A stretch of 64,000 nt of DNA. It comes from Lytechinus variegatus (Eukaryota > Echinodermata > Echinoidea > Temnopleuroida > Toxopneustidae). Below the pieces are notes generated by a model. That model did no database searches. It was not told the origin of the DNA and saw only the letters and a list, made by a program, of their open reading frames with translations. The translations under genes were made by a program, and so were the position numbers. How positions within the stretch are numbered: position 1 is the stretch's first letter; every line of letters starts with the position of its first letter. Below are positions 10,968-22,600 of the stretch, one piece after another. Location of the stretch: NCBI RefSeq assembly GCF_018143015.1, contig NC_054754.1:21390875-21454874 (forward strand). Direction: 5' to 3'.

Positions 10968-11110
10968 GAAGAAGGAGAAGAAGAAGAAGGAGGAGGAGAA
11001 GAAGAAGAAAGGAGGAGGAGAAGAAGCAGGAGGGGGAGAAGGTGGAGAAAAAGGAGAAGAAGGAGGAGAAGAAAAAGAAGAAGAAGAAGGAGAAGTAGAA
11101 GAAGTAAAGA
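10968..11110. repeat. GAA/GGA purine repeat
   Basis: Interrupted (GAA/GGA) tract after the phrase TGCTAGGTTATATAGCAACTT. The same phrase precedes a shorter purine tract at 16,950-17,050. A third purine tract lies at about 59,735-59,808. Homopurine tracts of this kind can form triplex DNA. Confidence 0.85.
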
Positions 11111-11155
11111 GAAATTGTCATGATTGTCATGAACATCTTTAACATCATTTTCATC

Positions 11156-11264
11156 AAAATAATCCCCTTTATAAATGAATTCATCTCATATTTATGGTTA
11201 ATTTACATCAGATGTAAATAAACCATAAATATGAGATGAATTCATTTATTAAGGGGATAATTTT
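11156..11264. repeat. 109-bp near-perfect palindrome at a sub-repeat junction
   Basis: Two 54-nt arms (11,156-11,209 and 11,211-11,264) around a single central A at 11,210, with three mismatches by eye. The right arm runs straight into sequence homologous to about 6,860 (GGGGATAATTTTGTGTGAAT), the start of the next sub-repeat. The left arm continues from the purine/CAT tract ending the previous one. Confidence 0.9.
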
Positions 11265-12319
11265 GTGTGAATCTCTCAAACATTTATAGCATTCCTATCT
11301 ATTTCACACGTATAAATGTTTTTTAACAAATGAAATTTATGATCATGGTTAAGTTTTCTATTTTTTTTTGTTGAATCAATGAGATCAATTCCTCAATATC
11401 TTTTAATTTTTTTATAAGCGAACGGAAACTTGAAAAGTTTGCAATTTTCAGCAAATATTTCTTCTACAAACGTGAAATATTTCCTTGGCAAGTGATAATC
11501 GTGATATCTCACTGATAATATATGATACATATGTAGAAAAAAAATTGATTTGATTTGATTTGATTTATTTATTTCCGTTTCACAATAGTATAATGAACAT
11601 AGCAATAATATAATAAACATAACAAAACAAGGTCGAAAATACTACGAAATATATTATGTATACATAAATAATCATAAATTTAAAGAACACAATTGAGTAA
11701 ATAAAATTATCTGAAATGACATTTGTATTTGAAAGTAAAACGGAGGGACTTGCCGAAAAAAGCAAAGCTTGTACAGGAGGCATGCCCCTAACTTAGTTTC
11801 AATATAAAACTACAACAAATAAATATTGGTTCCTAGTAATAAATTTGTTGAAAAATAAATACAATTTTTGTGCACTTGAAAAAACGTAACTGATGGGTCA
11901 TGTAAAGAAATATTTACGTTATACAATATTTTAAGAGAGGGGGGGGTGAGGGGGGGGGGGGACAGAAGGGACAGAGCAGTGCAATACACTAAGTAGAAAA
12001 GTAGAAAAGTAGAACATGAATTTAAGACAAGCTTTAACTTGCTTGATTTTCCATCAAATTTCCAAAATACCTCACAGAAAGTAACTTAAGAATATTATCT
12101 TTAAGTTTCATCAGAATCATTAAATAGAGACCCAGCATATTTCTAGACTTACATGCTTATTGGTAAAAAATTGTCTTGATGAAATTGTAGCTATTAATGG
12201 TAAAAGTAGAAGTAAGGCGTACTTACGTGAAATATTTCCTTGGCAACTGATAATCGTGATATCTCACTGATAATATATGATAAAAAAGATGAACCTAATC
12301 CTGCCAAAGACTTTGTTCA

Positions 12320-12467
12320 AATGAATTATTGTAAGTCGCCCAGAGTGCAGGTAGGTCCATGATAATATCAAGGGATCATATGAAATGGTGGGAGAATACC
12401 AATCTAGGATGCTTGAAACATCCACCAGCGGCTCGTAGTCTCGCAGGTGACCATGTTTGTATATATA
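12320..12467. promoter_or_regulatory. Copy-specific block plus TATA module, U1b
   Basis: A block without match in U1a or U3a, followed by TATATATAG at 12,460-12,468 and the shared phrase ending CTGTACTGGTTAATA. The minus strand of the block is open in one frame for over 30 codons (contains DYEPLVDVSSILDWYSP). Function unknown. Confidence 0.3.
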
Positions 12468-14084
12468 GTGTACCCATAATAAAATACAGCCTGTACTGGT
12501 TAATATTTTTATGTAAAAGTAAATGGAATTTTTCTAAAAGCCATATTTATTTTGACTAATTTTGCTTTAATAACTGAAACAGTTTGATAGAATCAGATTA
12601 TTAATTTGAAATTGATTTGGTTTACCTAGTATATCCCGTCAACTATGAGGATGTAGTTCCAGAAGATTGCGATTTAGTTGCAGAATAATTTATAATCGAT
12701 CTATGACACAGAATCCAAACCGAGGCAGGGAACATTAAATATAAAGATCGGGAGGGGGTCAGGGGTGGATGTGTACCTTATCTTAAACGAGATAAATATT
12801 CAAAATGTGTCCTGGTCTAACCTAAACACGGTCTGGAAAAGAGACTTCACTAGCACTACGAATGGATGCATAATTACAATGCTAAACACATACTGGAGCC
12901 CTGTAACATTACGCTAAGCAATTGATTCTAGAGCTGGTTCTGCAATAATTTGCATTGCTTGTTGTGTATGATCAATTGTAACATAATGCTCAAAATCAAG
13001 TGCAGATCCTTTGTGTTACCGGGCCTTGGCCGCATTTCTATGTGTTTTTTTTTGTCTATTATAATCTTTTTCATAGTTTATACATACTTTATCTGATGAA
13101 TTGTGAAAAGTGTGATGACAGTTTTAGGTTAAGTAAGGATAAAAAAATGCGCGGGCCTAAAACAGAGAAGGCACTTGATTTTCATCCCAGTTTTAATATT
13201 TGTTTGTGTGAAAAATGGAAATATTATGTATACATTATCGATTTTATAGGTCTACACAAATTAAATCGAACTTATGGTGATAGGACTTTAGAACTCAGAA
13301 AATGTGTTTGAATTTTGTTAAGCTTTACTATGATTTTCATACATTTCCCTGTTAATTAATCCTTTCTGTGTTTTATCTTCATTTCTATTAACAGTGGAGC
13401 GGTTTTTCAATCATAAACAGCGGATAAGTAAAATGGCAATACATTTAAGTCTTATTCCTGAAAACCGCAACATGTATCTAAGTTGGAGATAACAATCATA
13501 TTGTATGTGTTTATCCGTCTATGACCATTTTTAAAGTAATATTTAGCCTACACATATTTATTTGAGAAAATGATAAGGCTCTTATCGTGCTAATCGTTGT
13601 AAGAAATGACCACAACTTGTATCTTTTTTTATTAAGGACCTTGTTTGCAGATCAATTTCTTCCGGCTTAGCCGTTTAATTATTATTGTTTTCAAGTTTTC
13701 ATTTAGGCTCATTGAAAACACATGGATTCATTAGCTCATCTCTTAAATTGACTTATTGTATTCACTGTAAGCACATCGACATGATAATTCTTGCATAACC
13801 AAGTAAAAAGAAGAAAAAATCAATGAATGCTTGTTTCTCGACCAGAAATCACCCTTTAGTATTAACATCTGAAATATTAAATGAGGAAGTGAATCACAAC
13901 ATACAGTAGATATTTTGACAGGATGCTAATATGCTGGGTGTGGCCTTGCAGGGTACATGATAGTTTCTGATTGGCTAGACAAGTCACATGACGTCTATAT
14001 ACTGACCAATCAAAATGTACATACTGGGTTCATCTGGTCTGGATGGAATTCCCCGTAATATGATATCACTGCCATTTGTAGCCT

Positions 14085-14240
14085 CTCTAAATGGATTTAT
14101 ATAGGATATGACGAATCACATTTTAGCCAATCATCATCTGACACGGTAACACCTCCCAGAGCTGCTGCTCGGGCGCGCGGTGCGCATTGCAGTGCTTTAC
14201 CATTTCAACGTGTCGCTTTCTCGAGAGAACATTGTACTGC
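14085..14240 (+). promoter_or_regulatory. CCAAT promoter-like module, U1b (CRE lost)
   Basis: Contains GCCAATCATCATCTGACACG, where the U1a and U3 copies have TTACGTCAC, so the CRE-like octamer is changed here. The downstream ACGTGTCGCTTTCTCGAG and GAACATTGTACTGCTCAG are kept. It lies 140-290 bp upstream of the open reading frame at 14,380. Confidence 0.4.
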
Positions 14241-14379
14241 TCAGCCATTATAATCATTGATTAATATCTTAATCAGATTGATCATAGAGAAATATTTCTA
14301 GTTTTCTTGTGAAATAAAGATACAGCTGTAAATGGAGAGCTTGTAATAATCATATTCGGAGCACCGTTGCGGAAGATTT

Positions 14380-14606
14380 ATGTTAAATCATACATCGTTT
14401 CACCCTTCAAAAATAGACGGAAAGAGGCGTTTCATCGATTTGTCGGAGTTTCGTTTGCAACGCTTTCTGCTATCGGTCCCAGAATATGATTTCACGGGGC
14501 AGCTTTACATTCCATGTTTTGTGGCACTCTTGAGAAGGACAATTACTATAGTCGTTGTATTGCTCATATGCCTAACAGTAATATTTTGGGAAATAAAGTT
14601 CGTCAT
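14380..14606 (+). CDS. Candidate first exon of a type II membrane protein
   Basis: The ATG opens a 75-codon frame to a GTACGT donor at 14,607 (read through, it stops at 14,616). The N-terminal 52 residues are polar and basic (NHTSFHPSKIDGKRRFIDL). An LLRR motif then precedes a hydrophobic stretch TITIVVVLLICLTVIFW. That layout (short cytosolic tail, basic flank, signal anchor) is usual for Golgi glycosyl- or sulfotransferases, but no catalytic domain is in the window. The relatives at 52,132 and 54,697 are broken by frameshifts, an internal stop and a deletion. The upstream CCAAT module and unspliced leader are conserved. The family is an inference; a chance frame remains possible. Confidence 0.4.
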
Positions 14607-14849
14607 GTACGTATAGCAAATTTCAAACTAATTTTGGATCAAGGAGGATGTTAGATTGGAGTAGAAGGACCGATTTGAAATACTTTCCTCTTTGTGATGA
14701 TCAGATGGAGTGCAATGATTCCTCAACCAAATTAATATACGGTGTGGGAACTTATTCGTCATTATGAAACGTGCGGTTAGTTTGCCGGCCTGTTTCAAAT
14801 TAAGAATACTTAAGAATAGATATATATATATTCTTGGTTGCGTTTGACT

Positions 14850-14928
14850 AATCATCGACAAGGTGGATGGAATGTTGGTACATCTGTACATGATGCATGG
14901 ATTAATGATCAACTCAATTTCGAACATG
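14850..14928 (+). CDS. Possible small second exon with GTGAGT donor
   Basis: All three copies (U1b, U3a near 52,665, U3b near 55,057) keep TCGAACAT followed by GTGAGTAG, a perfect donor. Here the frame GACAAGGTGGATGGAATG is open back to a TGA near 14,845, with a branch-like TGACTAAT and an AG upstream. U3b keeps the frame; U3a has lost about 25 bp. Evidence is limited to the donor and local conservation. Confidence 0.22.
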
Positions 14929-15384
14929 TGAGTAGACACTGCTTGTGAATATTTTTAAAACTTATGATCTCTTAGCAACTTATAGAAGAGTAGTAGAATT
15001 TCATAGTTTCCTTCTATGTACGCACAGTAAATCGCGTGCTGTATATATGTTTCTTTTCTTGCGAATGAACGTGTAGTTCTTTGAATATCCTTTCTCCCCC
15101 CTTTTTAGCTTTTCTTTGCATGCAAATAATTTTTTTCTTGGTAGATAGTTTTTGTTATAACTATAACGCGTTTCATGCGTTTTTTTTTACTATAAATGGT
15201 GTTTCACCTTTTCATTGTTGCACTTGTAGATGTCTCTACCTAGTAATTGGTCACTGGACATCTATGAATACACAATATGAAAACTGTAATTATACAATCG
15301 TCATGCGAAGGAGCTATAATTACATGTATATCTAAACAAGCTTTGCTCTCTTTATGATTACGCTCGTATCACCTTAAATTGATA

Positions 15385-15570
15385 AATATAATAATAATAA
15401 CAACAATAACCAATTTTTATAAAGCGCTTTTCCCAGAATGGCCCAAAGCGCGTTACAGCATATCATTACCCCGGTCATTGGATTCATTTCAATCCCGCAC
15501 GAAAAGTGCACAATTATGGTAAAGATCAAATGCAACTCGGGCTCGATACTGTGCAAGCCTACCACTTGTA
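15385..15570 (-). repeat. SINE 3' region, minus strand
   Basis: (AATAAT)n followed by TTTATAAAGCGCTTTTCCC, the reversed GCGCTTTATAAA-plus-ATT tail typical of the SINEs here (compare GCGCTATATAAGCAA near 26,842). The body continues to about 15,570. No tRNA head remains. Confidence 0.55.
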
Positions 15571-15823
15571 ATTTATCATACTTGTAAATGTATTTGATTG
15601 GTAGTGAATTTCAGTCTACCCCCCCCCACCAACACACACATACACACCTTTACGGATTACAAGTAAGGACAAACGCAATAGTGGTAAATATAGATAAAGG
15701 CCTTGCCAAAAGGACCGTAGTCCTGCGGTGGGGTACGATATATGTAGCTGGTCAAACATGTTTAGGAAATAATTATTTGAAGAACCTGTTTTAATGTGCA
15801 TTCCAATATTCGGCTAAACAAAA

Positions 15824-15990
15824 AATCACACAATAAAGTTGATGAGATGGGACAGGTTCGATTCCTGTGAGATTCCAATCATATCAATATCGATTATAAA
15901 GAATCTTCATCGGTGTCCATTCATCATCAATATTGTGTTGAATGTATTAATACAATCATTCTAAATGTTATGGAATATAAATTGTCCCTA
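15824..15990. repeat. Conserved T-arm module, copy 1
   Basis: Contains ACAGGTTCGATTCCTGT (15,852-15,868), a perfect tRNA T-arm (5-bp stem, 7-nt TTCGATT loop), inside about 165 bp that recur at 53,930, 56,095 and 56,757 with few changes. There is no matching D-arm or acceptor stem upstream. One plus frame (NHTIKLMRWDRFDSCEIP onward) is open about 45 codons in most copies. It may be a SINE end, a pol III B-box element or an exon. Confidence 0.5.
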
Positions 15991-16114
15991 TGAAAGTATG
16001 TCCAATTTGTCATTTGATAAAAATCACTTCAATTTTTTCGTAATAGTTTACCGTAGGAGTGTCAATAATATACCTATACCTAATATTGAGTGTAAATGAA
16101 ATTTACTTTTATTA

Positions 16115-16225
16115 GAATTAATAATAATAATAATATAGGATATTTATATTGCGCACATATCCACCTTGTTAGGTGCTCAAGGCGCTCCTATATTACCCGG
16201 CTAAGCTAGGCGTTCATAGCGCACA
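16115..16225 (-). repeat. SINE tail, minus strand
   Basis: (AAT)n then AGGATATTTATATTGCGCAC and CCTTGTTAGGTGCTCAAGGC, a SINE 3'-region arrangement distinct from that at 15,385. U3a and U3b lack it, so it is specific to U1b. Confidence 0.5.
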
Positions 16226-17059
16226 CAGCTTCTTAAGGAATTACTTAAGAAACAAAACGACAATGCCGGCAAGACATGGCATTAATCTGTTAATATAATA
16301 TGTTTTTATTATCGTGTTCAGAGTTTACTTTTGATGAAAACTTATTTCAATTCATCATGATAAATGTGTTATGCATTTTTCTTAACTGATATAGTATATC
16401 TATGGGCTTAAAATTTAATCTACATTTCAATAATTCCGAATACTCATAGATTAACGTGAAATTATATTATTACGTATTGTTATTATTGATGTTATTTATG
16501 TGTTGCCATCATGGTTCTACATTTCAGCGAGTAAATTATTTACATCTTCCTTATTTACTTTAGATTACTTAATTTCTAATCAATATTTATCTCTTGCTTG
16601 CCAATTCGAATAGCTTAAAATAGATTCACTTTCATTTTGATGTTTTGGGGTATTACGTAATATTACCTACAAGAAATTATATGAACTTATAATACATGTT
16701 GATGTAAATAAAGAATGCACAAATGTCATCACATGGATGTAGGAGAATCTGACACAACCTCTCGAGTTTGTTTGTTTTTTGCAAATTGGCAAATCCAACC
16801 CGCAGAAAAGGGGAAATTGTAAGATTAAATAATAGAGAGAAAAAAAATGAAAGACTCGGAAGGCGAAATAATAGGTGGATAAAGAGGGAGGGAGAGAATT
16901 TATAATATTATTTTAATATTATTTTCTGTCCGTTTTCTTGATGACAAACAGTTGCTAGGTTATATTGCAATTTCAAGAAGGAGAGGAAGATGACGAAAGG
17001 GGTAGGGTTAAAAGAAGGAGAAGAAGAATAAGGATGAGGGGAAAACAGGAGATTTTGTC

Positions 17060-17570
17060 ATGATCATCGTTTACATCATTTTCATCACCACCATCATTAT
17101 CACTTTTGTTATCACCACCACCATCATGATCTTCAATCTAATCATGAAGATCCTCATTGTTATCATCCCCATCAGTGTTATCTCCAACATCATTTTCATC
17201 AGGACAATAATTACTATCTCCGTTATCATAATGTTCTTCATAGAAATAATAATCTTCATTGGCATCATCATCAATTCAACATCAATTTCAAAACAATCGT
17301 CACCATCGTCATTGTCATCACCGTCATCATTATCACCGTCATCATCATCACCATCACCATCATCAGTATCATTACCACCACGTTCATTATCTTCATCGCC
17401 GTCATCATCATCTTCACCATCATCATCATCACTGCCATCAACATTATAACCATCATCATCACCACCATTATCCTCATCATCATCATGACCACCATCGTCA
17501 TCATCCTCACCATCATCATTACCATCAATATCATCATCACCGTCATCATCATCATGTTTATCGTTGTCAG
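17060..17570. repeat. CAT/ATC microsatellite, end of unit U1
   Basis: Interrupted (CAT)n with CGT and ACC variants. All long frames here (Asp-rich, Met/Ile-rich or His-rich) are simple-repeat translations. It ends with TTGTCAGCCAC, a phrase also ending the 59,820-60,000 tract. Confidence 0.95.
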
Positions 17571-17579
17571 CCACGATTA

Positions 17580-18084
17580 AAGGGATGGTCCAGTCTGGAG
17601 ATATTTATATCTCAATAAATAGAGTAAAATTCACAGAGCAAAATGCTGAAATGTGATCAAAATCTGATAAGAAGTAACAAAGTTATTGATTAAAAAAAAA
17701 ATGCATTATTCACGACTGGTGAAACAGTTCTAGGCATGTCTTTATAAATATTCATTATGTTTAAGTGATTAAGTGCATTAGTTATTTATTGCCGCAAATT
17801 ATTTCATAATAATGGAACACATCATTTTCACATGTATGAAAAAATGACAAATTTATGATTTCATGTAATAAAATAAGAAAAGGGAAAGTGGGATGTGACA
17901 TCATCAGCCCACCTAATGAATATTCATGACGATGTGCATATAACTGTTTTTACAAAATATTGCTAAACTTTGAAATTAAAAAAAATTCTTTTATTTTCTA
18001 TTTAGATGAAAATTTCAGCACTTTGCTGTGTGAATTATATTTTATTTATTTAGATATAGATATTCTTTGCCCGGACCATCCCTT
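17580..18084. mobile_element. Palindromic MITE, AAGGGATGGTCC termini, TA target
   Basis: Inverted ends AAGGGATGGTCCAGTCTGGA and, reversed, AAGGGATGGTCCGGGCAAAG, with long imperfectly paired arms. TA flanks at 17,578-17,579 and 18,085-18,086. It interrupts the junction phrase that U4 has uninterrupted near 60,044 (TTAAGCTCGACTACCA). Confidence 0.85.
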
Positions 18085-18085
18085 T

Positions 18086-19600
18086 AGACTCGACTATTAA
18101 TAGTTGATATACAAACATACCCCAATGCAAACGACACTGGTCAGGGCACTTAACATGACAATTTTGCTTTTTAATTTTACATGTAATACACAGGAGGAGT
18201 GAATGTATAATCACTCTGTATTTATTGAGCACTAAATGAAAATATTATTCTATTGTTTTAATTATGACATTCATTGTTATATATATATCCAATTACCAAA
18301 CACGACACCACAATCATGACAATAAAAATTAGTATTGTGATAATTACCATGCTACCACCAGATTAAACCTAAATCAATTGCATTTCATATCATTAATTGC
18401 TACAATAACAGCATAATGAATTTCGCACCTCAAAATTATATTTTTTAATATAAAATCGAACTGCATATCAAATATAACAAATCAATACACATATCAAAGT
18501 AGTTGAATAATTATGAACAATCTAATTTGAGTAATTTGACAACTGTATTGGGGATGAAAAGTGACCCCTTCCCCCGCCCCCTCCACATAATTATCATATG
18601 AATCAGAATCATATCAATTGGTATCGCATCAATCGAACACCGGCGAAAATCCGTTGGGGGTAAATTATAGTTTACCCCATCCCATTTCATCATAATTTCT
18701 AATGGAAAATAATGAATTGGACAGGTATTATCTGCATCATACCGTTCTTTAGATACATATCCTGCCCCCACCCCTCCCGCTTCTCATTAATCTAAGAATT
18801 CTGACATCACCTTTGACTAAAACCAACACACACATGATATAATTAATCAGTTCTACTAATAATAACAAAAAAATCATAAATTAGTTCAATGAAAGAATTT
18901 TCGATTGCCACATAATTTAGTACTTTAAAATCAAAGTGTACATTAAAACGATCACAGATATTTTCCTCTCTTTTTGGCTGATGGATCTTTTGTTCTTGTT
19001 CTTCCTCTCTTTTCCAAGCAGTCAATCATAAATGCATTTGTTTCTTTTCTGGGTCCGCATTATCATTACCATACACACTAAGTTGTTTGGTAGATCCTCT
19101 TATTTCCTCAGATATTACATCTAAATATACAAGGTGTATGATAACTGAAGTTATTCATAAACAAACGAGAAATATATATTTGTAAATTCATCTTGCTCTC
19201 AGTTTGAAATGCAAACAAACACATTTGATTGCTTCGTATATTTTCTGTTAGATATCTTTTTTAAAATGTGGTCAAACGCAGTATAGGGAGATTAGTAAAG
19301 TATTTCAGAAATTGTGGATTGTCTAGCCAGCCACCCACCCCCTCCTGCCCCCTGCCCCAGCTAATTATGATCCGTGATCACTCCTCTGGCAATCCCAGGG
19401 AAACTTGTCTTCCTTCTAATATCTTGCCATTCACTCTACCCCCCATACTGCCCCCTCCCCTCTCCTCTCCAAGCTAATTATTATCTGCGATCACTCTTCA
19501 GGCATTTCCAGAGAAACTTGCCTCCCTTCATCCGATCTATTGTCTTACCATTCACTCTACCCCCCCCCCACTGTCCCCCTCCCCTCTCCAAGCTAATTAT
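18086..19600. other. Start of unit U2, non-coding
   Basis: Begins with GACTCGACTATTAATAGTTG, aligned to 37,190 and 60,048. AT-rich, with a C-rich patch near 18,565-18,585. No gene was recognised until the terminal exon repeats at 19,310. Confidence 0.5.
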
Positions 19601-19675
19601 GATCCATAATCACTCCTCTGGCAATCTCAGAGAAACATGCCTTCCGCCATCAGATCGCAGTGGTCCCTATAATAA
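19310..19675 (-). repeat. Threefold tandem repeat (about 115 bp) derived from the terminal exon
   Basis: Three units each containing C-rich spacer, GCTAATTATGATC-type sequence, GATCACTC and the exon D end. On the minus strand each reads (G)RxVSLxxPEE then TGA. U1, U3 and U4 have one to two related units, so U2 shows local expansion. Confidence 0.7.
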
Positions 19676-22600
19676 TTGAGAAATGAGACAAATATTTGGG
19701 TAAATATATAATAAGATTTGTGCAATGCAGTACAAGTGACAGCATATTTTCATTACCAGTGTGTATAATTTGTCATGAAATATCATCGAATTGACTATTA
19801 TATAGAGGACCAAATATCTATCAATTTTTCCACAAAATAATCTCGAAAATTGAGGTTTATAACATTCTTTGGACAAGGTGTCACATGCATATTTACATGG
19901 ACTTGTATATGTCCACACTAACGTTGGCTAAAATTGGCTAACCCCATTCCCAAAACACACACATACACGCCGTGGAGAAGAAGACAGGGATGGGGCGCTA
20001 ATAGAAGAAATAAGCGTTGTATACTTACAATTTCAGACATTATATCATCGTCATCGTGTGTCTCCGACCCCGAAGTTTCGGGAGCAGCGTCTAGTCCTAC
20101 TCCGATGTTTCTTTCGTCCTGAGGCTGTACACCGATTGTCAAGACCTCTTTTCCTTCCTTTAGAAGTGTGGGGGAATTACAAAATAAATGGTGAAGTGGA
20201 GAGAAAATTATTTCATAGTGAGAAAAGGTCGACATTTACTTATTTATTTTCTTTCTCCCTTCATTTAGCCTTGAAAACGGATAAAAGTGAGAGAAGTGAT
20301 AAGGCCTATTAATAGTTGATCGCTTCTGACAGTTTTTTATTTGTTTGTTTTTGCTTTTTTTGCTGATAAACGCAAAGCTGGTACATAATCAATTACATGG
20401 CGATCATTTTACTTCGAAATTCATCAGGCTCAGTGGCTAACCTAGACGAGAGAGGATTCTCGGGTCTTTTTAGAAATCAAATTTGATACAATCCGAATGG
20501 CAGAACGGGGATTCGAACCCACAACTTTACGATGCTCTAACCACTAGATCACACGACCCGTTAATGTCATGACAAAATTTAGCACCAAGAGGATTTATGC
20601 TTATGAAGGTTTGCATATGAAAATGAAAATTCGATAAGTTTATTCTGTGCAGCACTTGTCTGATAATTTGAGTTGGTCAAAGTCTTAGAACGGCACAAGT
20701 GCGTGGCTCTCGTGTGGGAAGGACGTGTGCTTACGTCCCTCCGCGTTTTTTAAGTTTTTTAAACCTTTGATTTGGATTTTTATCGTATTTTTAATAAAGC
20801 AATTTTGTCAGGCAATATCTTAAAAGCATATCAAAAGCTTGTGTATAGTAATTTTTATAAAAAGAACATTTTTACGGCGAAATTCTCCAGTTTTCTTTCC
20901 AACGAGTTCATCGGGCTCCGAAGCGACTTGCCACAGTCGGGGATCTAGCGACTCGCAGCGATTCGCCTCGCCAACAGTCCCGGCGGTCATCTAGTGGAGG
21001 AGAGCGGATTGTGATCTGTACACATCTCGGTGGTGAAAAGCAACGAAAGACTGTTTGTAATTTCGACACTTGGAAATTGGTTTCAATTCATTCTTTTGCC
21101 CGCTGTACTACATTGGACACTCATAGATAGGGTTTAAAGCGTTTTTAGCTACATTTGTGAGAATTTGAAGCCGTATTTAATCATTTTAACTTGCTTCTTG
21201 TGTCATTGACTTTTGGCGGGAAAACGGCGGCCATCTTGAATTTTCTCCGTTTTGCCGAAGTCATCCGCTGGAGGGACAATATTCTTGCCAGCTTTCTGGG
21301 ATGCAACTGAGGAACACCACATCAGGGAAGTAAAAATTATTATTATACTTCTTTGTACTTTATGCATGCTGTATTTGACTTTGACATTATTTGACAATAT
21401 TGGAACCTGGCTTTGCATGTTCAATGTGAAGAGTGTGTGTCGTTGAGAGTGTCTCTACACTGCAGCTTGCTACACGATGATGTCGACAGTCAATCACTGA
21501 ATCAGCAATGAAAATGTGATTTTACACCACACCACGCTTTTTAGCCTGTGATTTTTAAAAAAAAATTTTAAAACATTTGGTCCTAACTGGTCATCCCCCT
21601 TCTTTTTAAGAAAGACATTTTAACAAAAGGAATTGAACTTTTTAGCTTAAACTGAGAAAGTCCACAGACATCTTTTTGCAGGAATAAAGCAACTATTCAG
21701 TGTCCACTTTGATTTGGTTTTGAAGTCTACAATTTGATAGCTAAATTGACGCAATGTCTTCGTTTAACATTACTATATACATCTTATTTTGGTGTCTCCT
21801 GGGAAAATATTTTTCCTTGGGAATGGTCAGTGATGCTTATGTGTCTACGGCTACGCTAAATAACGCTAAGGAAAATGAATGGGACAGTGGTTTTTCTCAT
21901 CTTATACCAAGATATGATTGTACGAGATACTCTTCTTTGTACATAATTTCGTGTAACCATTTGTCAAGAACATCTCTCATAAACCCTAGAAAGCATTTTG
22001 GTTACTTTTTAATTCTCTTGATGAGCGGGGATATTAACCTGAATCCAGGGCCAGGATGTAGTAATTGCAGTAAACTTTTTGCGAGAAACAGTCGGAGATT
22101 GAAATGCTGTGATTGTGAGGACTTGTTTCATGTTAAATGCGTTGGAGTATCAGCCGCTGACTATAAGAGCATTATTTTCATCAAGATAGTTTGCCTTGGA
22201 TATGTTCGAACTGTAAACCGGAACCATGTGGGATGTGTGATGAAATGGTTACGAGACATGATAGGGGTATACAGTGTGATGAATGTAACAGATGGATACA
22301 TGCACATTGCGGTGGAGTTGATGATGAAGCATACAGCAAATTGGAGGGGAAGAACTGTGTGTGGATCTGCCCAATATGTAGTGGAATGAACATTTCAGAT
22401 TCACTATTTAATTCATCTGCCGAAAGTACCACCTCAAATATATTTTCTGTTCTGAAAGATGGTGATGATGGGAATTTGGCAGATTTTCCAGCCCAAGAAG
22501 CTCCTTGTAGATCTCAACCTAAACGAAAGACACATGGTCATTTAAGAAGGAGAAAACAGCAAAAAGGAAAAAATGTGATTAAGACAATGTTAATAAATTT

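Larger units (their letters stand above)
11240..17050. repeat. Sub-repeat U1b (complete set of modules)
   Basis: Diverged second copy of the 6,780-10,960 sequence, longer because it keeps the candidate first exon (14,380), a downstream donor (near 14,930), SINE tails and the T-arm module (15,826). It ends with TGCTAGGTTATATTGCAATTT and a purine tract. Confidence 0.75.

Noticed and set aside
17071-17574. Long Asp-rich, His-rich and Met/Ile-rich frames at 17,060-17,620 and 36,665-37,190
   Set aside because: Translations of CAT/ATC simple repeats, open in several frames on both strands.
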